Origin: Amycolatopsis thailandensis
Lineage (GTDB): Bacteria; Actinomycetota; Actinomycetes; Mycobacteriales; Pseudonocardiaceae
NCBI RefSeq assembly: GCF_002234405.1
Contig: NZ_NMQT01000149.1
Location: 1-33,660, forward strand
Reading direction: 5' to 3'
DNA: 33,660 nucleotides
Shown one piece after another: positions 1 to 7,386 of this stretch. The notes beneath the pieces were generated by a model. That model did no database searches, was not told the origin of the DNA, and saw only the letters and a program-made list of their open reading frames with translations. Position numbers and translations under genes: made by a program. The number at the start of each line of letters is the position of its first letter. The first letter of the stretch is position 1.

Positions 1-1070
1 GAGACCTTGTCTGCGCCCGCGCGGGCCGGTGCCGCCGCGGGGACGACGTAGGTGTCCGGGCCGACGCTCGGCGGCCCTCCCGGACCGGGGGTACCGGCCG
101 GGATCGCGGCGGAAACGGCGGCGTAGGCGTCGATCGCGCCCCAGCCTCGCCGGGGATCGTGCGCGCCGCTCGGCCCGCGGTGCGCGGTCAGCGTCAGCCG
201 CGCGACGACCTGTTCGGGTGACAGCTCGGGGTGATAGGCGCGCACGAGCGCGGCGACACCCGCCACGTGCGCGGCCGCCAGGCTCGGGTCGCTCACCGGC
301 CATCGGTGCGCCACGGTGCCGCCCGCGCCCGCGGACGTGCTGACCAGTTCGGCGCCGGGCGCGGAAACACCCACGTAGGCACCGGATTCCGTCTGCACCG
401 CTTCGCCGGCCTGGTTGGTCGACCCCACGGCGAGCACGCCTGGTGTCGCGGTCGGGTACGACGTCTGCCCTTGCTGGCTCCCCGCGGCGGGAGAGACGAT
501 CAGCGCGCCTTTCTCCCTGGCACGCGAAACGGCGCCGCCGAGCGCGGGGCTGTCGGAAGCGGCCGGGACGGCGATCAGGATGATCCCGGCGCCGCGGTTC
601 AGCGCGGTCTCGATGGCGGACGCGAGCTGTCCGGGATCACCGCCGCCGTTCGCCTGGGTGTAGCGGATCGGCAGGATCTTGGCGCCGGGCGCGATCCCGA
701 CGAACGTCGTGGACGGATCCGGCTGCGCGCCGACGATCCCGGCGGCGATCGTGCCCCTGCCGTCGCAGTCGTCGGACTCGGTGCCCTGGCCGCCGACGAG
801 CTGGCCGGAGGCGAACTGGCCGTTGCTCCCGTCGACTCCGGTGCCGACCACCGCGACCAGCTGACCGGTGCCACGCGACAGTGGCCAGATCCGCGCTGGA
901 TCGATCAGCCGCTGCCCCCACGGGACGGCCGCGGTGTAGGTGCCGGACGGGTTCGCGCACTGTTCGGCGACCGCCGCCGACGGGACGGGAGCGCCGAGCA
1001 GACCCATGCCGAGCGGTCCCACGAACAGAGCGCATCCCGCGACGGCACTTTTACCGGCAAACCCCACCAT
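1..1070 (-). CDS. Mycosin-like subtilase, catalytically degenerate, 3' end outside window
   Basis: This is an S8 subtilisin-fold protein closest in layout to the mycosins (MycP) of type VII secretion. 356 codons are visible and the C-terminus, where mycosins carry a membrane anchor, lies beyond position 1. The N-terminus has a hydrophobic signal-like segment (residues about 8-34). The family blocks are present but the catalytic residues are not. The Asp block reads VAVVGTGVDG with Gly76 in place of Asp. The His block reads DCDGRGT with Arg105 in place of His. The oxyanion Asn block reads SPAAGS with Ser198. Only the Ser block (DPSLAAAHVAG, Ser263) keeps its nucleophile. The reading frame is otherwise intact, so this looks like a retained pseudoprotease and not a decayed gene. 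The start is ATG at 1070, with GGAGG only one base away; GTG at 1067 has better spacing. No ESX genes are visible in the window. Confidence 0.85.
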   Translation of the reverse strand, partial: MVGFAGKSAVAGCALFVGPLGMGLLGAPVPSAAVAEQCANPSGTYTAAVPWGQRLIDPARIWPLSRGTGQLVAVVGTGVDGSNGQFASGQLVGGQGTESDDCDGRGTIAAGIVGAQPDPSTTFVGIAPGAKILPIRYTQANGGGDPGQLASAIETALNRGAGIILIAVPAASDSPALGGAVSRAREKGALIVSPAAGSQQGQTSYPTATPGVLAVGSTNQAGEAVQTESGAYVGVSAPGAELVSTSAGAGGTVAHRWPVSDPSLAAAHVAGVAALVRAYHPELSPEQVVARLTLTAHRGPSGAHDPRRGWGAIDAYAAVSAAIPAGTPGPGGPPSVGPDTYVVPAAAPARAGADKV

Positions 1071-1077
1071 TCCTCCA

Positions 1078-1104
1078 GAATTCCCTTGTCACACAAGGGA
1101 ATTC
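1078..1104. repeat. Perfect 12-bp inverted repeat between nadC and mycosin-like gene
   Basis: GAATTCCCTTGT (1078-1089) is followed by a 3-nt spacer and its exact complement (1093-1104). On the minus strand the hairpin follows the nadC stop by 12 nt and sits immediately before the GGAGG of the next gene. There is no T-tract, so it may be a weak terminator, a structure limiting ribosome access, or an operator. Confidence 0.7.
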
Positions 1105-1116
1105 TACTGCCGAACC

Positions 1117-2007
1117 TCAGCGCAGGTCCATCCCGAGGTCGAGTGCGGGCGAGGAGTGGGTGAGCGCTCCGACGGCGAGGAAGTCCACACCGGACTCCGC
1201 GTACGCCCGCGCTACGTCCAGCCGCAGCCCGCCCGAGGATTCCAGCCGGGTCTTCGGCGAGACCTCGTCGCGCCTGTCGACGGCCTTCGCGCACTCGTCG
1301 GGCGTGAAGTTGTCCAGCAGCACCTCGTCGGCCCCCGCGGCGAGCGCCTCCTCCAACTGGTCCAGGTCGTCGACCTCGACCTCGCAGTGCAATCCGGGCG
1401 CGTGTTCGCGCGCGGCGGCGAGGGCCGCGGTCACCGAACCGGCGGCGACCACGTGGTTGTCCTTGATCAGCACCGCGTCACCGAGCCCGAGCCGGTGGTT
1501 CACCCCGCCGCCCGCGCGGACGGCGTACTTCTCCAGCAACCGCAGCCCGGGCAGGGTCTTGCGGGAATCCCTTACCTTGCAATCGGTTCCCTCCAGCGCG
1601 GCCACCCAGGCGGCGGTCGCGGTGGCGATACCCGACAGGTGGCACAACAGGTTCAGCGCGGTGCGTTCGGCGGTGAGCAGGCCGCGCACCGGACCGCGGA
1701 CGACCAGCGCGGGCTCACCGGCGGTCAGCCGGTCACCGTCGTCGCGGGCGGCCAGGATCTCCAGGCTCGAACCGAGCACGACGTCGAACACCGCGAGCGC
1801 CAGCGGGATCCCGGCGACCACGCCGGCCGTCCTCGGCGTGAGCTCGGCCAGCGCCTCGGCCGATTCCGGCACGGTGGCGTTCGTCGTCGCGTCGGGCCCG
1901 TAGCGCAGGTCCTCGGCCAGGGCCGTGGTGACGACGCGGTGCACATCGGCGACGTCGAGACCGTGTTCGGCCAGCGCCTTGGTGACCCACGGGGATAATT
2001 CGCTCAT
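1117..2007 (-). CDS. nadC: Nicotinate-nucleotide pyrophosphorylase (carboxylating), quinolinate phosphoribosyltransferase
   Basis: This 296-residue cytosolic enzyme converts quinolinate and PRPP to nicotinate mononucleotide, CO2 and pyrophosphate, the third de novo step toward NAD. The length is normal for the family. Recognisable family blocks are the N-terminal ALAEDL segment, the substrate-binding stretch KVRDSRKTLPGLR with a downstream GGGVNHR, the IKDNH motif, and C-terminal barrel strands with EVEVD, LLDNF and ESSGG. Its ATG overlaps the nadB stop by four bases (ATGA), so it is translationally coupled as the last gene of nadABC. A perfect hairpin follows the stop before the mycosin-like gene. 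Confidence 0.97.
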   Translation of the reverse strand: MSELSPWVTKALAEHGLDVADVHRVVTTALAEDLRYGPDATTNATVPESAEALAELTPRTAGVVAGIPLALAVFDVVLGSSLEILAARDDGDRLTAGEPALVVRGPVRGLLTAERTALNLLCHLSGIATATAAWVAALEGTDCKVRDSRKTLPGLRLLEKYAVRAGGGVNHRLGLGDAVLIKDNHVVAAGSVTAALAAAREHAPGLHCEVEVDDLDQLEEALAAGADEVLLDNFTPDECAKAVDRRDEVSPKTRLESSGGLRLDVARAYAESGVDFLAVGALTHSSPALDLGMDLR

Positions 2008-3680
2008 GCCACAACCTCCAAAGCGATCGGATCGGCCAGCACCGGCTGCCCCGACGGGCTGAGCCGGATCAGCTGGCCGCGTTGCCAGGCGCTGTCGTCA
2101 CGTTCGGGGAAACTGTCGTCACGTTCGGGGAAATCGGTCCGCACGTGGCAGCCACGGGATTCCGTCCGGCGCGCGGCCGCCGCGACCAAGGCCTCCGCCA
2201 CCAGCGTGAGCGCCGCGTCCTCGACGATCCGAGGCGTCCACAAAGGACTCTCGACCATCGAGAGATCCAGCACCGAGCCGACGACCGACAGGCCTTCCGC
2301 GTCCCGGCCGATCGCGGCGTAGCGGCTCATCGCCCGCTGCAGCGCGTCGCGGTCGGCCACCGGGACGGTCGCCCGGGACGCGAGCACACCGCGGCGCGGG
2401 TCGCCGAGCTGTCCGGTGGCGAGGTCCGCGGCGACCGCCTCGGCCACCCGCCGCCCGGCGACCAGGCCTTCGAGCAAACTGTTGGAGGCCAGTCGGTTCG
2501 CGCCGTGCAGGCCGGTCCTCGCGACCTCGCCCGCCGCGTAGAGGCCGAGAACGCCGGATCGTCCGTCCACAGTGGTCACAACACCGCCGCAGGCGAAATG
2601 CGCGGCGGGAGTGACCGGGATCGGATCCTTCGCCGGGTCGATCCCGAGCACCGCGCACGCCGCGTGCACGGTCGGGAACCTCTTCGCGAACCCGGAGATG
2701 CCTGTGGCGTCGAGGAGAACGTGATCGTCGATCCCGCCGGGCGCTTGCGCCATCCGGCGCGTGATCGCCGCTGAAACGACGTCCCGGGGCGCGAGATCAC
2801 CGAGCGGGTGCACCCCGCGCATGACCGAAGCGCCCGTCGCGTCGTGCAGGGTCGCGCCCTCGCCGCGCACCGCCTCGGTGACCAGCGGGAGGCGGCCACG
2901 CGCGCCCGGGGTGAACAGGACCGTCGGGTGGAACTGGACGAATTCGACGTCCGCGACCTGCGCCCCCGCGCGCAACGCGAGCGCCAGCCCGTCCCCCGTG
3001 GCGATCTCCGGATTCGACGTCGCGTGGTAGAGCTGTCCCAGCCCGCCGCTGGCCAGCAGCACCGCCGGCGCCCGGACGACCCCGGGCACGCCGTCGTGGT
3101 CCAGGACGGTCACGCCGACGACCTCGCCCGCGGGCGTGCGGATCGCGTCGACGGCGATGTGGTGCTCCAGTACCGGGATCCGCCGGTCACCGGCCTTGGC
3201 GACCAGCGTCCGCTCGACCTCCGCGCCGGTCGCGTCACCACCGGCGTGGATGACGCGGAACGCGCTGTGCCCGCCTTCCCTCGTGCGGGCGAGCTCGGTC
3301 CTTCCCGCGGCCGCCGGGTCGAAGCGGGCGCCCGCGGCACGCAGCCTGGCCACCGCGGCCGGGCCGCCCGCGATGATCGAGCGGACGGCGTCGTCATCGC
3401 AAAGCCCGGCACCGGCGGTGAGCGTGTCTTCGGCGTGTTTGCCGACCGAGTCACCTTGCTCGTGCTCGCCCTCCAGCACGACGGCGATACCGCCCTGAGC
3501 CCAGCGGGTGTTCCCGTCGGAGACCGCCCCCTTGGTGACCACCAGGACGTGCAACCCGAGTTCCTGGGCGCGCAGCGCGGCGGTGAGCCCGGCCACTCCG
3601 CTGCCGATCACCACGAGATCGGCGGCGGCCTCCCAGACGGGGTGGGTTTTCGCCTGGAGAGCGGTAACCGGGCCGGTCAT
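2004..3680 (-). CDS. nadB: L-aspartate oxidase
   Basis: This FAD flavoprotein oxidises L-aspartate to iminoaspartate, which is passed to NadA. It has 558 residues, slightly longer than typical. The Rossmann dinucleotide motif GSGVAG is at residues 26-31. The succinate dehydrogenase/fumarate reductase flavoprotein core includes RWAQGGIA, EFVQFHPT and HGANRLASNSLLEGLV. The gene overlaps nadA upstream and nadC downstream by ATGA junctions, giving a tightly coupled operon. Oddity: near the C-terminus the heptapeptide FPERDDS is present twice in a row because of a perfect 21-bp tandem duplication (2092-2133). The frame is kept, so the enzyme is probably functional. Confidence 0.97.
   Translation of the reverse strand: MTGPVTALQAKTHPVWEAAADLVVIGSGVAGLTAALRAQELGLHVLVVTKGAVSDGNTRWAQGGIAVVLEGEHEQGDSVGKHAEDTLTAGAGLCDDDAVRSIIAGGPAAVARLRAAGARFDPAAAGRTELARTREGGHSAFRVIHAGGDATGAEVERTLVAKAGDRRIPVLEHHIAVDAIRTPAGEVVGVTVLDHDGVPGVVRAPAVLLASGGLGQLYHATSNPEIATGDGLALALRAGAQVADVEFVQFHPTVLFTPGARGRLPLVTEAVRGEGATLHDATGASVMRGVHPLGDLAPRDVVSAAITRRMAQAPGGIDDHVLLDATGISGFAKRFPTVHAACAVLGIDPAKDPIPVTPAAHFACGGVVTTVDGRSGVLGLYAAGEVARTGLHGANRLASNSLLEGLVAGRRVAEAVAADLATGQLGDPRRGVLASRATVPVADRDALQRAMSRYAAIGRDAEGLSVVGSVLDLSMVESPLWTPRIVEDAALTLVAEALVAAAARRTESRGCHVRTDFPERDDSFPERDDSAWQRGQLIRLSPSGQPVLADPIALEVVA
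2092..2133. repeat. Perfect 21-bp tandem duplication inside nadB
   Basis: Two identical 21-bp units (2092-2112 and 2113-2133) lie head to tail in the nadB 3' region. They duplicate seven residues (FPERDDS) without shifting the frame. The lack of any mismatch between copies suggests a recent slippage event. Confidence 0.9.
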
Positions 3681-4687
3681 TCTCCGCCGCCAGGCTGCCC
3701 GATCTCGATCATGCGCTGCACGGAAGCGCGGGCCCGGGCGGCTGTCTCGGTGTCGACGTGGACCTCGTCCGCGCCCTCTCGCAACGACCGCAGCAGGGCG
3801 GCAGGCGTGATCATCTTCATGTACCGGCAGGACGCCCGGTCGTTCACCGCGCGGAAGTCGATCTCCGGCGCGGCCTTGCGCAGCTGGTGGATCATCCCGA
3901 TCTCGGTGGCCACGAGCACCGACTTCGCCTTGGTGTCGCGGGCGGCGTGGACCATGTCGCCGGTCGAGAGGATCTTGACCCGCTCAGGGGCGACGGCGCC
4001 TTCTCCGGCGAGATACAGCGCCGACGTCGCGCAGCCGCATTCCGGGTGGATGAACAGGTCCGCGTCCGGGTTCTCCGAGGCCCGCTCGGCGAGCTCGGCA
4101 CCGTTGATACCGGCGTGCACGTGGCATTCCCCGGCCCAGACGTGCATGTTCTCCCGGCCGGTCACGCGCTTGACGTGCGCGCCGAGGAACTGGTCCGGCA
4201 GGAACAGAACCTCCTGGTCAGCGGGGATGGAGGCGACCACGTCGACGGCGTTCGACGAGGTGCAGCAGATGTCGGTCTCGGCCTTGACCTCGGCCGTGGT
4301 GTTCACGTAGGAGACCACGACCGCGCCGGGGTGCTCGGCCTTCCAGGCGCGCAGTTCGGCGCCGGTGATCGAGTCCGCGAGCGAACAACCGGCCCGCGCG
4401 TCCGGGATCAGGACCGTCTTCTCCGGCGCCAGGATCTTCGCCGTCTCGGCCATGAAGTGCACGCCGCAGAAGACGATGGTGGACGCGTCGCTGCTCGCCG
4501 CGATCCGGCTGAGCGCGAGGGAATCGCCGGTGAAGTCGGCGATGTCCTGGATCTCGGGCACCTGATAGTTGTGCGCGAGCAGGACGGCGTCACGCTTGCG
4601 AGCGAGGCTCCGCACCTCCTCCGCCCAAGCCGCGTCGGCGACGACGCCACCGTAGGGAGTCAGGTCGTTCTCAAACGTGATCGTCAT
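3677..4687 (-). CDS. nadA: Quinolinate synthase A
   Basis: NadA condenses iminoaspartate with dihydroxyacetone phosphate to quinolinate and holds an oxygen-sensitive [4Fe-4S] cluster. The protein has 336 residues from the chosen start. Conserved landmarks are LLAHNYQVPEIQDIADFTGDS near the N-terminus and the likely cluster ligands Cys101 (AGCSLAD), Cys217 (HPECGC) and Cys287 (ASCRYM). I chose ATG 4687, giving MTITFEND, because GGAGGG lies at a good distance upstream. The in-frame GTG-initiated extension to 4717 would cross the SD. It is the first gene of nadABC, divergent from the Nudix-type regulator. The 59-bp intergenic region carries a perfect inverted repeat suited to control both directions. 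Confidence 0.97.
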   Translation of the reverse strand: MTITFENDLTPYGGVVADAAWAEEVRSLARKRDAVLLAHNYQVPEIQDIADFTGDSLALSRIAASSDASTIVFCGVHFMAETAKILAPEKTVLIPDARAGCSLADSITGAELRAWKAEHPGAVVVSYVNTTAEVKAETDICCTSSNAVDVVASIPADQEVLFLPDQFLGAHVKRVTGRENMHVWAGECHVHAGINGAELAERASENPDADLFIHPECGCATSALYLAGEGAVAPERVKILSTGDMVHAARDTKAKSVLVATEIGMIHQLRKAAPEIDFRAVNDRASCRYMKMITPAALLRSLREGADEVHVDTETAARARASVQRMIEIGQPGGGE

Positions 4688-4709
4688 CGTTCTGGCCCTC
4701 CGGACCGAT

Positions 4710-4738
4710 TTGTCCACTGTCGGTTTTCGCCTTACAAT
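4710..4738 (+). promoter_or_regulatory. Predicted leaderless promoter of the Nudix-type regulator
   Basis: TTGTCC (4710-4715) and TACAAT (4733-4738) are separated by 17 bp. The predicted transcription start falls on or next to the GTG start at 4747, so the mRNA would be leaderless, consistent with no Shine-Dalgarno sequence there. On the opposite strand a weaker TTGTAA-18-ACAAAT pair could drive nadABC. Confidence 0.6.
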
Positions 4739-4747
4739 CGAAAACCG
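4721..4747. promoter_or_regulatory. Perfect 9-bp inverted repeat, predicted operator for nadABC and the regulator
   Basis: CGGTTTTCG (4721-4729) and CGAAAACCG (4739-4747) flank a 9-bp spacer that contains the TACAAT -10 of the rightward gene. A factor bound here would cover that promoter and the upstream part of the leftward nadA promoter. Assignment to the adjacent NrtR/NdnR-type protein is an inference from position and from known control of nad genes by this family. Confidence 0.65.
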
Positions 4748-5445
4748 TGCGAAGTCATCTTAACACCCAGACCCCCCTGGCCCACGAGGTTTTGGGAGCG
4801 GTCCTTCAAGTGCGCTCGGACACACTCCGGGTCCTGCTGTGGCGGCGCGCGCTCGATCCCCACCTGGGCCGCTGGTCCCTTCCGGGCGGGAGGCTTCGCC
4901 CGGATGAAGACGTCGAGGCGTCCATTCGGCGGCAGCTCGCGGAGAAGGTCGACGTACGTCAGTTGAAGCATGTGGAGCAGCTGGCCGTGTTCAGCGCGCC
5001 GAACCGGGTGCCGGGCCCGCGCGTCGTCGCGACGGCGTTCCTCGGCCTCGTACCGTCCGATGTGGACCCCGAGATCCCGGAAGATACCGAGTGGCACGAC
5101 GTTTCCGAGCTGCCGCGGACGGCGTTCGACCACGAGTCCATCGTGCTGCGCGCGCGGGACAGGCTCCGCTCGAAGCTCTGCTACACGAATCTCGGGTTCG
5201 CGCTGGCCCCGGAAGAGTTCACCGTTTCGGCGTTACGGGGGCTGTACTCGGCTGCGCTCGGTTACCGGGTCTCCGCGACGAACCTGCAGCGCGTGCTGTC
5301 CCGGCGCGGACTGCTCCTCCCCACCGGCCACACCGCCCCGCCCGGGCGCAGCGGTGGACGTCCGGCGGCGCTCTTCTCCTTCGCGGGCAAGGGGATGCAG
5401 ATCACCGATCCGTTCGCGGTGTTCCGTCCGCCCGCCGGAAAGTGA
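4747..5445 (+). CDS. nrtR: Nudix-fold transcriptional regulator of NAD synthesis (NrtR/NdnR type)
   Basis: This 232-residue protein has an N-terminal Nudix domain (about 12-140) and a C-terminal winged-helix-like region (about 150-232), the NrtR layout. The Nudix box is recognisable at Gly48-Val70 but is missing catalytic acids. GX5E is kept (Gly48, Glu54), but RE has become Arg62-Gln63, the EE pair is Glu66-Lys67, and the box Gly is Asp69. Hydrolase activity is therefore unlikely, and a ligand-sensing role (ADP-ribose or NAD metabolites in known NrtR proteins) is more plausible. It is divergent from nadABC with a perfect inverted repeat between, as for C. glutamicum NdnR, which represses nad genes. 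The GTG start at 4747 is at or next to the predicted transcription start. Confidence 0.85.
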   Translation: MRSHLNTQTPLAHEVLGAVLQVRSDTLRVLLWRRALDPHLGRWSLPGGRLRPDEDVEASIRRQLAEKVDVRQLKHVEQLAVFSAPNRVPGPRVVATAFLGLVPSDVDPEIPEDTEWHDVSELPRTAFDHESIVLRARDRLRSKLCYTNLGFALAPEEFTVSALRGLYSAALGYRVSATNLQRVLSRRGLLLPTGHTAPPGRSGGRPAALFSFAGKGMQITDPFAVFRPPAGK

Positions 5446-5485
5446 CCGTCCTGCGAAGTCCTCGCGGTCCCCGTACCTTGAACGG

Positions 5486-6202
5486 GTGACCGAGCCGAGC
5501 GATGAGTCCTCCGGGAAGGCGATCTTGCCGCTGTTCCCGCTACAGACCGTGCTTCTGCCCGGAACACACCTCCCGTTGCACATTTTCGAACCGCGCTACC
5601 GGCAGCTGATGGCCGACCTGGTCGGCGACGTCGTCCCGGACCGCGAGTTCGGCGTCATCGCGCTGCGTTCGGCGATGATCCGGGAGGTGAGCGGGCCCGA
5701 GCACGTCCACGAGGTCGGCTGCAGCACGGTGCTGCGCGAGGCGAAACGACTGCCGGACGGCAGATTCGACGTCGTCACCACCGCGCGGCGCCGCTTCCGG
5801 CTGCTCGAGATCGACCGCGTTTCCGCGCCGTACCTGATCGGCTCGGTCGAATGGGTGCCCGACGACCGGGTCGCCTCGGTACACGGCGACACCGTGACCA
5901 GGCTCGCCGACGTCGCAAAAGCGGCTCACCGGCGCTATTGCGAGTCCGCCTGGAACGCCGACGACTGGACCACACCGCCCGAAGACGGCGACATCGCGGC
6001 GCTCGCGTACCGGCTCACGTCGGACTGCCTGCTCCCCTTGGAAGACCGGCAGCGCCTGCTGGAGGAGACCAACCCGCTGCGGCGGCTGAGGATCGCGTGC
6101 CGGCTGCTGACGCGGGAGGCCGGGTTCCTCAGCACGCTCGGCGCGGTCCCGATGCCGCCGGGGGAACTCGGCGAGTTCACGCGCCCCTCGAACCTGAATT
6201 AG
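5486..6202 (+). CDS. Lon N-terminal (substrate-binding) domain protein
   Basis: This 238-residue protein consists of a stand-alone Lon-protease N-terminal-like domain with no ATPase or protease part. The diagnostic start is LPLFPLQTVLLPG followed by LHIFEPRYRQLM, then GVIAL and the helical C-terminal half. Stand-alone members are common in actinobacteria and their biochemical role is not established; a substrate- or partner-binding function is inferred from the domain. The GTG start at 5486 is placed just before the conserved region. No clear SD precedes it, but TACCTT ends six bases upstream, so a leaderless transcript is possible. It follows the Nudix-type regulator by 40 bp on the same strand and converges with the metallopeptidase gene across a large palindrome. 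Confidence 0.85.
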   Translation: MTEPSDESSGKAILPLFPLQTVLLPGTHLPLHIFEPRYRQLMADLVGDVVPDREFGVIALRSAMIREVSGPEHVHEVGCSTVLREAKRLPDGRFDVVTTARRRFRLLEIDRVSAPYLIGSVEWVPDDRVASVHGDTVTRLADVAKAAHRRYCESAWNADDWTTPPEDGDIAALAYRLTSDCLLPLEDRQRLLEETNPLRRLRIACRLLTREAGFLSTLGAVPMPPGELGEFTRPSNLN

Positions 6203-6214
6203 GCCCCCTCAAGC

Positions 6215-6267
6215 GCTATGAAAGGCCCCTTCATTGCAAATTTTGCAATGAAGGGGCCTTTCATAGC
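6215..6267. terminator. 53-nt perfect palindrome, probable bidirectional terminator
   Basis: 26-bp arms (6215-6240 and 6242-6267) pair perfectly around one base. The arm begins GCTATGAAAGGCCCC. It occupies the gap between two convergent genes, ending 12 bp after the Lon-domain gene stop and 11 bp before the metallopeptidase stop. A hairpin of this length would end transcription in either direction. It may be a member of a genome-wide intergenic palindrome family. Confidence 0.75.
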
Positions 6268-6278
6268 ACGCGCGAAAC

Positions 6279-7340
6279 TTACTTGCCGGACTCCGGAGCG
6301 CTCTCGCCGTCCGCCCCGTTCCCACCGGTCCCGAACTTGCTCCACACCTTGCCCGCCGCCCCGGACACCGCCTCGCCGACGTCGCTGAACACCTTCATCA
6401 GCGGGTCGGACGAGCTGTTCCAGGAGTCCTTGTACGACTTCGCGGCCGATTTCAGGTCGTCGCTCCAGGTGGACGACGGCGCGTCCGCGTCGCGGCGCGG
6501 GTACCCGCCGGCCAGGATGCCCCGGTACTCCTCGGAAGCGGCCCACTTCTGCAACTGCGCCGCGCGCACGACGGCCAGCGGATGCGACATCGTCTCGACG
6601 TAACGCAGCTTCAGGTAGCTGTCGCGGATGTCCTCGACCGACTCGTACTCCGACGCCTGCTGCAGGAACGCCGGGATGTCGATCTTCGACGGGTCGATCC
6701 CGCCCGCGACCAGGATCTGCGACCGCAGCGCCGCCGTCGGGTCCTGCGAGCACAGCAGCCCGGCGCGGTCGCAGGACAGCTCGGCCTTGCGGTACCACTC
6801 GCGCAGCGCGGCGATGACGACGCGGATGCCGATGGCGCTCACCGGCGTCCACGACATCGACATCTGCAAGCCGATCAGCCGGATCATGATCGTGCGGTAC
6901 ACCGCGTGCCCGGACAGCACGTGTCCCATCTCGTGCCCGATCACGAACCGCAGCGACGCGAGGTCCATCGCCTCGACGGCCGCGGTGTTGAGCACGATGA
7001 ACGGCTCGTCCATGCCGATCGTCTGCGCGTTGACCTCGGGACTGCGGGCGACGAACAGGTTCGGCACGCGGTCGAGGTCGAGCGTCTCGGCGCATTCGTT
7101 GCGCAGCTTGTCCAGTTCCGGATACTGCTTCGGGCCGACCCGGATCCCGGACGCGAGCGCCATGAGCCGCTCACCACGCTCGGCGTAAAAGCCCGAAACG
7201 GCCTTCACGACCTGCGCGAATCCGGGGACCGCGCGAAGCGTCGCCAGAGCACCGCGGTCGACGGGATGCTCGTAGGCGCGCGGGCTGATACCCGGGAAGC
7301 GGACGGCGTTGTGCCGGGAAACCTCGATGTCGTCGGTCAA
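6279..7340 (-). CDS. M48-family-type zinc metallopeptidase
   Basis: This 353-residue protein has a gluzincin HEMGH motif at residues 136-140 (two His zinc ligands and the catalytic Glu) followed by SGH. A downstream AELSCDRAGLL segment (near residue 188) supplies the third Glu ligand, as in M48 peptidases. Hydrophobic stretches around residues 145-180 suggest membrane association. The C-terminal tail is Gly/Ser/Ala rich and probably disordered. The start is TTG at 7340 with GGGGGC a few bases upstream. It lies 46 bp downstream of the DUF2567-like gene on the same strand and may be co-transcribed. The substrate is unknown; HtpX-like membrane quality control is one possibility. Confidence 0.88.
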   Translation of the reverse strand: MTDDIEVSRHNAVRFPGISPRAYEHPVDRGALATLRAVPGFAQVVKAVSGFYAERGERLMALASGIRVGPKQYPELDKLRNECAETLDLDRVPNLFVARSPEVNAQTIGMDEPFIVLNTAAVEAMDLASLRFVIGHEMGHVLSGHAVYRTIMIRLIGLQMSMSWTPVSAIGIRVVIAALREWYRKAELSCDRAGLLCSQDPTAALRSQILVAGGIDPSKIDIPAFLQQASEYESVEDIRDSYLKLRYVETMSHPLAVVRAAQLQKWAASEEYRGILAGGYPRRDADAPSSTWSDDLKSAAKSYKDSWNSSSDPLMKVFSDVGEAVSGAAGKVWSKFGTGGNGADGESAPESGK

Positions 7341-7386
7341 GAGAAAGCCCCCTAGAGAAGTTGCCGCCCACCCTAGAGGAAATTCG

